DNA from: Flavobacterium sp. JAS
GTDB lineage: Bacteria > Bacteroidota > Bacteroidia > Flavobacteriales > Flavobacteriaceae
NCBI RefSeq assembly: GCF_020991455.1
Contig: NZ_JAJMOX010000008.1
Span: 248,001 to 312,000, forward strand
Direction: 5' to 3'
Length of the DNA stretch: 64,000 nucleotides
The notes under the pieces were generated by a model. It saw nothing but the letters and a program-made list of their open reading frames with translations. It searched no databases and was not told the origin of the DNA. This document shows, one piece after another, positions 43,024-51,600 of the stretch. Each line of letters starts with the position of its first letter. The first letter of the stretch is position 1. A program made the translations under genes and the position numbers.

Positions 43024-43031
43024 CAAAGTTA
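43024..43031 (-). promoter_or_regulatory. Promoter -7 element (TAACTTTG) of rlmN
   Basis: Perfect TAnnTTTG on the minus strand with only CACC between it and the ATG, implying transcription starts at or inside the start codon region. Confidence 0.5.
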
Positions 43032-43229
43032 CTAAGTATTTATGGAAACCTTTTAATTCTGAAAAAACTTTACCATTAATCTTTCAAAATTATAAATTTT
43101 GGCACAAGAATTGTCTTGCTCTCAAAAGGAAAATAATCTTACAAAGCGCGCAGTCATTTAAAAATGTGTATCTTTATTTTTCAGCTTTATAACCTTTAAA
43201 TTTTTATAACCTAAAAAAGATCATTCATT

Positions 43230-43562
43230 ATGAAAAAACAAATTTTAAGTTTAGCTGTTGTTGCTTTATTAGCATCCGCTGTTCAATCATGCGAGAAAAA
43301 AGAGCCAAAACCAGCAGAAGACGAGTTAACTCTTGGAAACAAAGTCGATTCTCTAACAACAGATATCAAAGAAGTAAAAGACAGCGCAGTAAGCAAAACA
43401 GAAAATGCTGCCGAAGATGTTAAAGATGCTACTAAAAAAGCTGCTGATGACGTAAAAGACGCTACGAAAAAAGGCGCTGAAAAAGTAGAAAATGCCGCAA
43501 AAGCTGCCAAAGACGGAACAGTAAAAACAGCCAAAGACGTTAATGACGCTTTGAAAAAATAA
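43230..43562 (+). CDS. Small lipoprotein with amphipathic 11-mer repeats
   Basis: The lipobox sequence ASAVQSCEKK (Cys21) ends a signal peptide. After a short linker come about 70 residues of repeated Lys/Ala/Asp helix (ENAAEDVKDATKKAADDVKD, then ATKKGAEKVENAAKAAKDG) with an 11-residue periodicity, as in LEA-like or apolipoprotein-like proteins. Probably a lipid-anchored periplasmic protein with a role in stress or envelope protection, which is inference. Followed by a strong terminator, monocistronic. Confidence 0.8.
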   Translation: MKKQILSLAVVALLASAVQSCEKKEPKPAEDELTLGNKVDSLTTDIKEVKDSAVSKTENAAEDVKDATKKAADDVKDATKKGAEKVENAAKAAKDGTVKTAKDVNDALKK

Positions 43563-43583
43563 TCTCTTCCGGATTCAAAATTG

Positions 43584-43613
43584 AAACCACTCGCCGTTGC
43601 GAGTGGTTTTTTT
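43584..43613 (+). terminator. Terminator after the small lipoprotein gene
   Basis: AAACCACTCGC pairs with GCGAGTGGTTT over the tetraloop CGTT, followed by TTTTT. Confidence 0.9.
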
Positions 43614-43676
43614 ATGCAAAAAAATGAGCCAATATTTTTTTGTATTTTTGCATTCAATTTTTGAAGACACTACAAG

Positions 43677-44318
43677 ATGCATTTTATTTCACAAGACCTA
43701 GAAGACTATATCGAACAACATTCTGAAAACGAACCGGAATTGTTAGCCAAACTCAACAAAGAAACATACCAGAAAATACTTTTACCTAGAATGTTAAGTG
43801 GACATTTTCAGGGTCGCGTTTTAAGTATGCTATCTAAATTGATTCGTCCGGTTAATATTCTTGAAATTGGAACTTATACTGGTTATGCTGCTTTGTGTTT
43901 GTGCGAAGGAATGCAGGAAAACGGACAATTGCATACTATTGACATTAAGGAAGAATTGGTCGATTTTCAACGTAAATATTTTGATGCGTCTCCTTGGGGA
44001 AAACAAATTTTTCAACATTTAGGAGAAGCCGTTGATATTATCCCAACTTTGCATGTTAAGTTCGATTTGGTTTTTATTGATGCCGATAAAGAAAACTACC
44101 TGAATTACTGGGAAATGATTGTTCCAAAAATGAATAAAGGCGGAATTATCTTGTCCGATAATGTTTTATGGAGCGGAAAAATCCTGGAACCGGTTCACCC
44201 AAATGATGTTAGCACAAAAGTGCTTTTAGAATACAATTTACTTTTAAAGAACGATCCTAGAGTTGAAACAGTTTTATTACCTATTCGCGATGGTTTGACT
44301 GTGAGCAGGGTACTTTAG
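43677..44318 (+). CDS. O-methyltransferase (family 3, catechol/caffeoyl-CoA type)
   Basis: 213 aa SAM-dependent methyltransferase. ILEIGTYTGYAALCLCEGM is the SAM-binding motif I, HTIDIKEELVDF motif II, FDLVFIDADKENYLNYWEM holds the metal-binding Asp pair, and GGIILSDNVLWSGK the third metal ligand region. It therefore resembles the Mg-dependent family 3 enzymes; substrate unknown. TATTTTTG at 43643-43650 is a good -7 element. Confidence 0.9.
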   Translation: MHFISQDLEDYIEQHSENEPELLAKLNKETYQKILLPRMLSGHFQGRVLSMLSKLIRPVNILEIGTYTGYAALCLCEGMQENGQLHTIDIKEELVDFQRKYFDASPWGKQIFQHLGEAVDIIPTLHVKFDLVFIDADKENYLNYWEMIVPKMNKGGIILSDNVLWSGKILEPVHPNDVSTKVLLEYNLLLKNDPRVETVLLPIRDGLTVSRVL

Positions 44319-44429
44319 AGGAAAGGTTCTGAGTTTCTGAGGTGCTAAGGTTCTAAGTTTTTTTTTCAATTTACAAAGAAACTTCAGCAACTTAAAGATT
44401 CTTTTAAAAATACTCAAGACCAATATTTC

Positions 44430-44563
44430 AATTGCCTCCTGCTTTAGCTGGAGGAATAAATTTAAATCATCATAAATGGCTTTAGCCGAAATCGTTGTGT
44501 ATTTTGACTAAAGCCATTTTCTATACAACTTCATTTTACCTCCAGCTAAAGCAGGAGGCAATT
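44430..44563. repeat. Nested inverted-repeat element
   Basis: Perfect 25-bp arms beginning AATTGCCTCCTGCTTTAGCT (44430-44454) and their complement (44539-44563), with an inner 12-bp pair AAATGGCTTTAG/CTAAAGCCATTT (44474-44485/44508-44519). It ends 15 bp before the PhyH gene. No ORF inside; looks like a MITE-sized or transcribed structured element. Confidence 0.85.
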
Positions 44564-44578
44564 TAAAAAATACTTATA

Positions 44579-45292
44579 ATGAATTATAGCAATGAAATAA
44601 ATTCTGAGGGTTTTGCAATTATTGATAACGTTTATTCTGAAAATGAAATCGAGAAGCTAATTTCGTTAATTGAAAATGTAACAGAGAATTCAAACGAGAA
44701 TACGACTTTTAGAAAATCTCAAGATCTATTTGCTATAAGACAATTTCACAAGGAAATTCCCGATACTTTACCTTTTATTTTCAATCAAAATTTAAAAGAC
44801 GTAATTGAATCAACTTTTGGAAAAGGATATTTTATTACGAAATCAATCTATTTTGATAAGCCTGAGAAATCAAATTGGTTTGTGGCTTACCATCAGGATT
44901 TGACTATTTCTGTTGATAAGAAAATAGAGATTGAGAATTTTGAAAATTGGACTGTAAAGCAAAATCAATTTGCTGTTCAACCACCAAAAGAAATTCTCGA
45001 AAATAATTTTACAATACGAATTCATATTGATAAAACAACAAAAGACAATGGCGCTTTAAAAGTCATAAACAATTCGCATTCAAAAGGAATTTTGAGAATT
45101 GAAAATCTGGGAATTGAAAATGAAAAAGAAACGATCTGCGAAGTCGAAAAAGGCGGAATCATGATTATGAAACCTTTACTATTTCATGCCTCAAACAAAA
45201 CTACAAACAACGAAAGACGAAGAGTAATTCATATTGAGTTTAGCAAACAAGAACTTCCAAATGGATTACAATGGAGTGAAAAAAGTTTATAA
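44579..45292 (+). CDS. Phytanoyl-CoA dioxygenase (PhyH) family protein
   Basis: 237 aa Fe(II)/2-oxoglutarate oxygenase. The HxD pair of the metal triad is in AYHQDLTISV (near residue 104), the distal His in LLFHASNKTT (near 206) and the oxoglutarate-binding Arg in NERRRVIHIEF. DNGALKVINNSHSKG is the strand that precedes the distal half in this family. Substrate not predictable. It stands alone, framed by repeats: a large inverted repeat upstream and CTGAG/CTAAG words on both sides, with different word use from the neighbours, which could mean it was inserted here. Confidence 0.85.
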   Translation: MNYSNEINSEGFAIIDNVYSENEIEKLISLIENVTENSNENTTFRKSQDLFAIRQFHKEIPDTLPFIFNQNLKDVIESTFGKGYFITKSIYFDKPEKSNWFVAYHQDLTISVDKKIEIENFENWTVKQNQFAVQPPKEILENNFTIRIHIDKTTKDNGALKVINNSHSKGILRIENLGIENEKETICEVEKGGIMIMKPLLFHASNKTTNNERRRVIHIEFSKQELPNGLQWSEKSL

Positions 45293-45379
45293 AAATTCTG
45301 AGATACTAAGTTCCTGAGCTTTCTAATTGAAGACTTAGAAACTTAGTGCCTTAGCAACTTAGAACCTCTTTAAAAAAAA

Positions 45380-45943
45380 CTATCCTGGAAAATAAAGCGG
45401 TTTTAGTTTTCGATATACTAAATAAAGTAAACTTCCGAAAAGTGCTCCAAAGAAATAACCTGTTAGAATATCTCCCGGATAATGCAATCCTAAGTAAATT
45501 CGGCTATAAGCGAAGATTAACGGCCATAAAAACAAGAATCCTAAGTACTTGAAATGACGTTTTAAAACTAAGAATAAAAACGTAGCAACTGCCATTGTAT
45601 TAGCTGCATGCCCTGAGAAAAAACTAAATGATTTTCTAACCTGAACAACACGAATAAACGAATTGATTTCGGGATTATTACACGGACGCAGACGCTGAAA
45701 ATTGTATTTAAACAAATTGGTAACCTGATCTGTAAAAGTCAACAAAACAGCTATAAACAATACAATATACAAAGTTTGTTTTCCTCCTACTTTTTTATAA
45801 ATAAGATAAAAAAGAAGTAAAAAAAATGGCGTCCAATTCAATTGACTGGTAATAATAAGCCAAAGTTTATCGTATGCTTCTGAACCTAATCCGTTAAGAT
45901 ATATAAATAGATTTGTATCTAATTCTTTTATTTTTTCAAGCAT
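45380..45943 (-). CDS. PAP2-family lipid phosphatase
   Basis: 187 aa with about five membrane helices and the three PAP2 motifs: KYNFQRLRPCN (KxxxxxxRP, near 95), FFSGHAAN (xSGH, near 120) and SRIYLGLHYPGD (SRxxxxxHxxxD, near 150). This family dephosphorylates phosphatidate, undecaprenyl pyrophosphate or similar lipids on the outer face of the inner membrane; the substrate is uncertain. Its start abuts the tatA stop, so the two genes form one transcript. Confidence 0.9.
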   Translation of the reverse strand: MLEKIKELDTNLFIYLNGLGSEAYDKLWLIITSQLNWTPFFLLLFYLIYKKVGGKQTLYIVLFIAVLLTFTDQVTNLFKYNFQRLRPCNNPEINSFIRVVQVRKSFSFFSGHAANTMAVATFLFLVLKRHFKYLGFLFLWPLIFAYSRIYLGLHYPGDILTGYFFGALFGSLLYLVYRKLKPLYFPG

Positions 45944-46290
45944 TATATTTGGCGTTTTACAGGTCCCGAGATTGTATCTATGTCTTCTTTTACTTTATCT
46001 ATTTCTGTTGCAGTATCTCCTAATAAATTAGTCGAGTCACCCATTATATTAGCTTTAGCATCGCTAATTTGGGCATTGATATTTCCAGTTATATCAGTAA
46101 GGGATTTTGTATCAAGACCATTAGCCTCGGCACCTTTCTGAATTTCGCTTTTAATATCGTTGGTTGCATTTTTCAATTGAGCCATTGCTTTCCCCATTGT
46201 ACGGGCAATTTCCGGCACTTTGTCTGAACCAAAAAGCATTAGAACTATAAATAGTATGAAAACTAATTCTCCTCCTCCTATACCAAACAT
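45943..46290 (-). CDS. Twin-arginine translocase TatA/TatB-type subunit
   Basis: I start at MFGIGGGELVFILFIVL; a Met eight codons upstream lies inside the TATCTTTG -7 element (46312-46319). The N-terminal helix with Glu near residue 8, the hinge LFGSDKVPEIARTMGKAMAQ and the amphipathic helix are typical of TatA/B. The acidic tail (to 115 aa) is longer than E. coli TatA and more like TatB, so the subtype is open. No tatC is adjacent. Confidence 0.88.
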   Translation of the reverse strand: MFGIGGGELVFILFIVLMLFGSDKVPEIARTMGKAMAQLKNATNDIKSEIQKGAEANGLDTKSLTDITGNINAQISDAKANIMGDSTNLLGDTATEIDKVKEDIDTISGPVKRQI

Positions 46291-46355
46291 ATCTTTAATT
46301 TTTGTGTGCCACAAAGATATTAAATTTTGTAGCTGACAGTTTTAAAATTTACTTA

Positions 46356-46385
46356 AAAAAAAAGACTCTGAAAAGAGTCTTTTTC
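46356..46385 (-). terminator. Terminator of the M1 peptidase operon
   Basis: AAAAAGACTCT pairs with AGAGTCTTTTT around a 4-nt loop. On the minus strand it lies 9 bp after the M1 peptidase stop and is followed by a T tract. Confidence 0.85.
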
Positions 46386-46394
46386 CTTTTATCT

Positions 46395-48647
46395 TTAGTC
46401 AAATTTTGACTTTTCTTCTACTTTTGGCCAAGAATTATTGGTTACATCAATATCTGCGGTCATTAATTTTGGATCTATCTGAATGCTTTTGATTGCTTTA
46501 TCAGTTGCATAAACTTTCTTAGCAGTATCATTATTCTTTCTCCAGATTTGAGCCGGATATTGATAATTTTGTTTTGAACCATCTTCATAAGTGATCTCCA
46601 CAAGAATTGGCATAATCATTCCGCCTGGTTTATTAAATTCTACTTCATAGAAATATTTAGGCGATTTTAAACCTGCTTTTTCTTCTACAGTAAAAGTTTG
46701 ATCTACATAATCTGATAACAATTTAAAATCAGCTACTTTCAACGGTTTTTTAGTTGAAGCATTAACCTCGGCATTATCGTTGGAAACTAAGTATACAAAT
46801 GGGCCTTTATCAAATCCGAAACGTCCTTTTCTAACTTTTACATCTTTGATATCTGTAGTTGGAGTATCAGAAACATAGTATTGTTTTACCTCTTTGATTC
46901 CGATATCTACGAAATCTGTTGAGTAAAACCATCCTCTAAAAAACCAATCTAAATCTACAGCAGAAGCATCTTCCATAGTTCTAAAGAAATCCTCAGGGGT
47001 TGGGTGCTTGAACTTCCATCTGTTTGCGTATGTTTTAAAAGCATAATCAAACAATTCTCGTCCCATAACAACTTCTCTTAAAAGATTAAGTCCTGTTGCC
47101 GGTTTTCCGTAAGCGTTATTTCCAAATTGAGCAATAGTTTCAGAGTTTGACATAATTGGCTCTAAAAACTTCTGATCTCCGCTCATGTAAGGAACAATGT
47201 TTTTTGCAGGACCACGTCTTGATGGGAAATTTGGATCTAATTCCTGTTCTGCCATATATTGCATAAATGAGTTCAAACCTTCATCCATCCAAGTCCATTG
47301 ACGCTCATCAGAGTTTACAATCATTGGGAAAAAGTTGTGTCCCACTTCGTGAATTACAACGCCAATCATTCCGTTTTTAACCTCTTTACTAGTCACTCCA
47401 TTTTCGTCAGGACGACCATAATTCCAACAAATCATTGGATATTCCATCCCTTGATCTTCTGCAGAAACTGATACTGCTTTTGGATAAGGATAATCAAATG
47501 TGTGAGATGAATAACTTTTTAAAGTATGCGCTATAGTCATTGTCGAAGTTTCTCCCCAAAGCGGATTTGCCTCTTTTGGATAAACTGATTCTGCCATTAC
47601 AATTTTATTACCCAATTTTACGGCCATTGCATCATAAATGAATTTTCTTGACGAAGCAATTCCGAAATCACGAACATTTTTAGCACTAAATTTCCAAGTT
47701 TTTTTCTTTTCAGAGAAACCTTTTTCAGTTACTTCAGCTTCAGCTTGTGTAACAATTACAACTGGTTTGTCAAATGATTTTTGAGCTTGTTCATAACGTT
47801 TTACTTGTTCTGGCGTAAAAACTTCTGCTCTGTTTGTCAATTCTCCTGTTGCATCGATTACATGATCTGCAGGAACGGTAATATTTACATCAAAATTCCC
47901 AAAAGGTAAAGCAAACTCTCCGCTTCCCCAGAACTGCATATTTTGCCATCCTTCAACATCGTTGTAAACCGCCATTCTTGGGTAGAACTGAGCAATTACA
48001 TATATTTTGTTTCCGTCTTTTTCAAATAATTCATAACCTGAACGTCCATTTCCAGTTTCCTTTCTATAGTTATTGATATTATACCACCATTTTACGGAAA
48101 ACGAGATTTTTTCTCCCGGTTTTAAAGGAGTTACCAGATTAATACGCATCATAGTTTCATTGATCGTATAAGACATCGCATTTCCTTTTGCATCTTTTAC
48201 ATATTCAATATTAAACCCACGCTCTAAATCTTTTTTCAAATATTTATTCGAAAAACCATCTAACGGTAAAACCTGGCTGATTTTTTCGCTTTCGGCTAAA
48301 GTAGATTGCGTATTTGCTTTTGCCTGATTTTGATCTAATTGAATCCATAAATACTCTAAACTATCCGGAGAATTGTTCGAATAAGTAATCGTTTCTGAAC
48401 CACTTAATTTTGAATTTTTATCATCTAATTCAACATCAATCTTATAATCTGCCTGTTGTTGATAATATGCTGGTCCTGGTGCACCGGCTGCTGTACGAAA
48501 CATATTAGGCGTTGCCAACAAATCATACATTTGACTGAATTTGTTAGTATCGTATTTACCTTGTTGTTTGGGTGCAACGGTGGTGGTCGTTTTTTCCTGA
48601 GCGATAAGTATTGCAGGAAAAAGCAATAATAATGAAAGTTTTTTCAT
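46395..48647 (-). CDS. M1-family zinc metallopeptidase (secreted)
   Basis: Signal peptide MKKLSLLLLFPAILIAQ. An N-terminal beta-sandwich is followed by the gluzincin catalytic site HEVGHNFFP (near residue 434) with the third ligand Glu in WMDEGLNSF 18 residues on; the preceding QGMEYPMICW is the substrate-anchoring segment that replaces GAMEN of classical aminopeptidases. The C-terminal part (DWFFRGWFYSTDFVDIGI) matches Bacteroidota secreted M1 peptidases. 750 aa. It is the last gene of an operon with a DUF6702-like gene and three CarboxypepD_reg-like genes. Confidence 0.93.
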   Translation of the reverse strand: MKKLSLLLLFPAILIAQEKTTTTVAPKQQGKYDTNKFSQMYDLLATPNMFRTAAGAPGPAYYQQQADYKIDVELDDKNSKLSGSETITYSNNSPDSLEYLWIQLDQNQAKANTQSTLAESEKISQVLPLDGFSNKYLKKDLERGFNIEYVKDAKGNAMSYTINETMMRINLVTPLKPGEKISFSVKWWYNINNYRKETGNGRSGYELFEKDGNKIYVIAQFYPRMAVYNDVEGWQNMQFWGSGEFALPFGNFDVNITVPADHVIDATGELTNRAEVFTPEQVKRYEQAQKSFDKPVVIVTQAEAEVTEKGFSEKKKTWKFSAKNVRDFGIASSRKFIYDAMAVKLGNKIVMAESVYPKEANPLWGETSTMTIAHTLKSYSSHTFDYPYPKAVSVSAEDQGMEYPMICWNYGRPDENGVTSKEVKNGMIGVVIHEVGHNFFPMIVNSDERQWTWMDEGLNSFMQYMAEQELDPNFPSRRGPAKNIVPYMSGDQKFLEPIMSNSETIAQFGNNAYGKPATGLNLLREVVMGRELFDYAFKTYANRWKFKHPTPEDFFRTMEDASAVDLDWFFRGWFYSTDFVDIGIKEVKQYYVSDTPTTDIKDVKVRKGRFGFDKGPFVYLVSNDNAEVNASTKKPLKVADFKLLSDYVDQTFTVEEKAGLKSPKYFYEVEFNKPGGMIMPILVEITYEDGSKQNYQYPAQIWRKNNDTAKKVYATDKAIKSIQIDPKLMTADIDVTNNSWPKVEEKSKFD

Positions 48648-48713
48648 AAATTTTTACTGGTAATTTTGTCAGGGTGTGAAAATAACAATTAAAATAATAA
48701 TTTTATATATTAT

Positions 48714-49226
48714 TTAATACTTTAACAATTCTTTCCTTGAAGATTCTGTAAAGAGAACACTTCTTTTAGTACCAAATGCCGTAACATGTGTAATATTCTG
48801 TTGTTCAGCATTCCAATCTACTAAAATAGTATTTGAAATCTCAATTGTCTTAAATTTCTCAATATCCTTTATTCTGGAATAACAAACCAAAACATCATCA
48901 GACTCTACTTCTTTAGATAAAAAAGTGATCGTTTTTGATTGTCCGTTTATTTTTATCGTGAAATTTTCAGAAAGGTATTTCTTTAACAAATCAACATCGG
49001 CCTGAGTTTCTTTCTCAGTACCGATGTATGTTTTTTTATGGTATTTTTTTTCGATTCCGTTATTCAAATCATCCACAAAGATTCGCGAAGTAATTTGAAT
49101 CATTTTTTTTTCGGCCGCATAATTGACCTGAAAAACACCCATATAAAATTTATGGAATGCAAAAGCAGAAAGCGATAAAAACAATACTCCTAAAAGAGGA
49201 TAAATAAATCTATTTTTCGGCAACAT
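48714..49226 (-). CDS. DUF6702-like protein
   Basis: 170 aa with an N-terminal signal or membrane segment (FIYPLLGVLFLSLSAFAFHKF) followed by a beta-rich domain (MIQITSRIFVDDLNNGIEKK, FTIKINGQSKTITFLSKEVE, IEISNTILVDWNAEQQNITH). The pattern matches proteins I know as DUF6702, which often precede M1 peptidase genes in Flavobacteriia. Probably periplasmic or membrane-anchored. Overlaps the gene before by 17 nt and lies 66 bp before the peptidase gene. Function unknown; a role as chaperone or inhibitor of the peptidase is only a guess. Confidence 0.75.
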   Translation of the reverse strand: MLPKNRFIYPLLGVLFLSLSAFAFHKFYMGVFQVNYAAEKKMIQITSRIFVDDLNNGIEKKYHKKTYIGTEKETQADVDLLKKYLSENFTIKINGQSKTITFLSKEVESDDVLVCYSRIKDIEKFKTIEISNTILVDWNAEQQNITHVTAFGTKRSVLFTESSRKELLKY

Positions 49227-49968
49227 TTGCTTTTTGAAATTCTTTATTTTTATTAACCATAAAATCCATTAATTCAAACTTCTCTTCTGGTTTTAAGTGT
49301 CTTTTAGATTCCGGATCATTAGAACAATACATTAAAAACAAATCAATTTCATCGTTTTTCAATCCTAATGTTTTAGTAAAAAAGTCCGGCGAAAAATTAG
49401 CTCTGGAATATTGAATAAAAGCCATATCGTCAATAACTTCTGGTTTTACCTCATCTTTATTTTTAGTCAGAATCTTTTTTACATCTTTAAAAATTCGAAC
49501 AAAATCTGTTCCGTATTTAATGGTTTGATCAGAGTACATTGCGATATTTTTTGCTGTAGATTGTTTGTCATCTTCAAACTGCATATCAACATATTTCTGA
49601 GTATCTTTATCTAGTGATTTTACTTTTAAATCTTTGCGAACAACAACTTCTTTCAATTGATTATTAGCCAAATCCAATTGAACCACAAAAAGCACATTTG
49701 AACAATCTTTTTCTGTCAGAACAACTTTTTTCGCCTGAAATGCCAGACCTGTAAACAATAAAGTATCCTTTGGTTTTGCCATAATATCAAACAACCCGCC
49801 TGAACCAATAAAAGTTCTAACGTTTGCATTAATGTTCATCACATAACCGCTTTCTATAGCCAATTTACTATTGACAACTTGCCCATGTAATGGCTTCCTT
49901 GAATTATTTTGTCCCAGCGCAATCTGGCAAAATAAGCACACAACGAGTATTCCTAGTCTATTTTTCAT
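49210..49968 (-). CDS. CarboxypepD_reg-like protein 3 of 3
   Basis: Signal peptide ending in ALGQ, then a carboxypeptidase-regulatory-like beta-sandwich (residues ~25-105: LHGQVVNSKLAIESGYVMNI, GLFDIMAKPKDTLLFTG, LKEVVVRKDLKVK). The C-terminal half is helical and has diverged from the two paralogues upstream, lacking their GRTxMLKKEV motif. Overlaps both neighbours by 11 and 17 nt. Domains of this kind also form the N-terminus of SusC-type receptors, but no receptor follows, so it is a free periplasmic or surface protein of unknown role. Confidence 0.8.
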   Translation of the reverse strand: MKNRLGILVVCLFCQIALGQNNSRKPLHGQVVNSKLAIESGYVMNINANVRTFIGSGGLFDIMAKPKDTLLFTGLAFQAKKVVLTEKDCSNVLFVVQLDLANNQLKEVVVRKDLKVKSLDKDTQKYVDMQFEDDKQSTAKNIAMYSDQTIKYGTDFVRIFKDVKKILTKNKDEVKPEVIDDMAFIQYSRANFSPDFFTKTLGLKNDEIDLFLMYCSNDPESKRHLKPEEKFELMDFMVNKNKEFQKANVAEK

Positions 49969-50683
49969 TTTCGAGAATTATTAAATATCTTCTTGCTAAA
50001 TCTGTTATTAAAAACATACTCATTGTTTTGTTTTTAGTATTCAAAGATACGGCAAATTCAGCATCATCTACACAATATAATTGAAATCCTTTGATATCAT
50101 CTACCGGAATTTTCAATCGATCTGTATAATAATTCTCTTCAAAAAGGTACTCCATTTTTCTAAATAGCATTTCCTTTTTCTCCACATTTACCTCTTTTTT
50201 AAGCATTGTGGTTCTTCCTGAAATCATGTTCAGCAACTTATCGACAGAAGTCGAAGTTGCTGTGTAAACTTTTCGTTCTGCTGGCGTATATTTTTTTTGT
50301 CCGTATGGAATTATGCCTAAATTTTCGGCTGTGATATTGGCATTTTCATTTACAACAACTTCTTTTAATTCAATTTCTTTTGCTGTCATTCTTATCAAAA
50401 TCGAAGTCGCTGCCAAATCTTCTGCAGTAATTCTATGTTTGAGAGGTTCTAAATTAACGGATGAAAAAACTAAAACATCACCTTCTTTTCCAAGAATCGA
50501 AAACATTCCGTTTGAATCTGACATAGCAGAAACCTGTGAAGTATTATTAATAATATTTACACCGTCAACCGAAGTAGTTTTCTCTACAATCTGACCCATG
50601 ATTTCTTTCGAAGCTGTGTTTTGTCCGAAACTAATCTGAACCACTATTAGAAGAAAAACTAGTATACTGTTATTTATTTTCAC
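49958..50683 (-). CDS. CarboxypepD_reg-like protein 2 of 3
   Basis: Signal peptide (MKINNSILVFLLIVVQISFGQ), a regulatory-like beta-sandwich (~28-105) ending in LKEVVVNENANI, then a C-terminal region with LGIIPYGQKKYTPAERKVYT and ISGRTTMLKKEVNVEKKE that is also present in paralogue 1. It is therefore the closest relative of the gene upstream, which it overlaps by 14 nt. Function unknown. Confidence 0.82.
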   Translation of the reverse strand: MKINNSILVFLLIVVQISFGQNTASKEIMGQIVEKTTSVDGVNIINNTSQVSAMSDSNGMFSILGKEGDVLVFSSVNLEPLKHRITAEDLAATSILIRMTAKEIELKEVVVNENANITAENLGIIPYGQKKYTPAERKVYTATSTSVDKLLNMISGRTTMLKKEVNVEKKEMLFRKMEYLFEENYYTDRLKIPVDDIKGFQLYCVDDAEFAVSLNTKNKTMSMFLITDLARRYLIILENEK

Positions 50684-51437
50684 TCGCTATTATTTCTTTG
50701 TATTTTACAGCTAATTCTGCTAATAAAAACTCTGTCGAAGTTTTATTTTTTGAATTTAAGATTGCCGTAAATTTATCATTATCGACTGCATAATATTCAA
50801 ATCCTTTTACGTACTCAAGCGGAATTTGCAGTCTATTTACAAAATGATCCATACTAAACATACGCTCTAAAAGTTTCATAAAAACCTCCTTTTTCTCCAC
50901 TATAACCTCTTTTTTTAGCATTGCAGTACGACCTGATAAAAAATTAAACATAGGATCTGCAGAAATAGAACCTCCAGCCATTGTTCCGGCATTAGCCTCA
51001 GGATTCAAAGCGGTAGCCGTATGCAATTTCCTTTCAGCCTCTGTATATCTTTTTTGTCCCTGAGGAATAATCCCCAAAGATGTCGCATTAATTCCGTTAT
51101 AATTTCGAACCACAACTTCCTGCAATTGATGCATTACCATATTCAGTTTTACAGTAAAATGAAGATCTGAAAAATTTTCAGCAGTAATCAACACTCTGTT
51201 TTCTTTGAACTGAATAGACGAAAAGACCAATGTATCACCTTCTTTGGCTGCAATAGAAAAAGCGCCCGTCTCATCTGTAGTTGTCATAACTTCAGTTTGA
51301 GCATTAATAACATAAACACCTTCTAAATCAGATGTGTTTGCCGTTATTTTTCCGTTAATAACACTACGATCCTGGCTCTGGGACCAACTAGTCTGCCCCA
51401 AAACAATCATCAAAATACATGCAACCTTATTGATCAA
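50670..51437 (-). CDS. CarboxypepD_reg-like protein 1 of 3
   Basis: First gene of the operon. Signal peptide ending near residue 20 (TSWSQSQ), regulatory-like beta-sandwich (~25-105: INGKITANTSDLEGVYVINA, GAFSIAAKEGDTLVFSS), then LGIIPQGQKRYTEAERKLHT and LSGRTAMLKKEVIVEKKE, shared with paralogue 2. A Gly/Ser-rich insert (NAGTMAGGSISADP) distinguishes it. 255 aa. The domain architecture suggests a periplasmic or surface protein; function unknown. Confidence 0.82.
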   Translation of the reverse strand: MINKVACILMIVLGQTSWSQSQDRSVINGKITANTSDLEGVYVINAQTEVMTTTDETGAFSIAAKEGDTLVFSSIQFKENRVLITAENFSDLHFTVKLNMVMHQLQEVVVRNYNGINATSLGIIPQGQKRYTEAERKLHTATALNPEANAGTMAGGSISADPMFNFLSGRTAMLKKEVIVEKKEVFMKLLERMFSMDHFVNRLQIPLEYVKGFEYYAVDNDKFTAILNSKNKTSTEFLLAELAVKYKEIIASENK

Positions 51438-51600
51438 AATGCTGAAAAATTAGAATTATTCTTAAAGGTGTAAAAATATCTTAATGTATTCCAAATTTAG
51501 TATTAAGGAGTTGGTAAAAATATGTTAATTAAACCCCATTTATCTCCTGCGAAAAAAGAGTTTTAATATCTTTAACAGAAACAATCTGAGTTAAAATTTT

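Noticed and set aside
44430..44563. Insertion sequence
   Set aside because: Inverted repeats are present but there is no transposase ORF; kept only as a repeat element.
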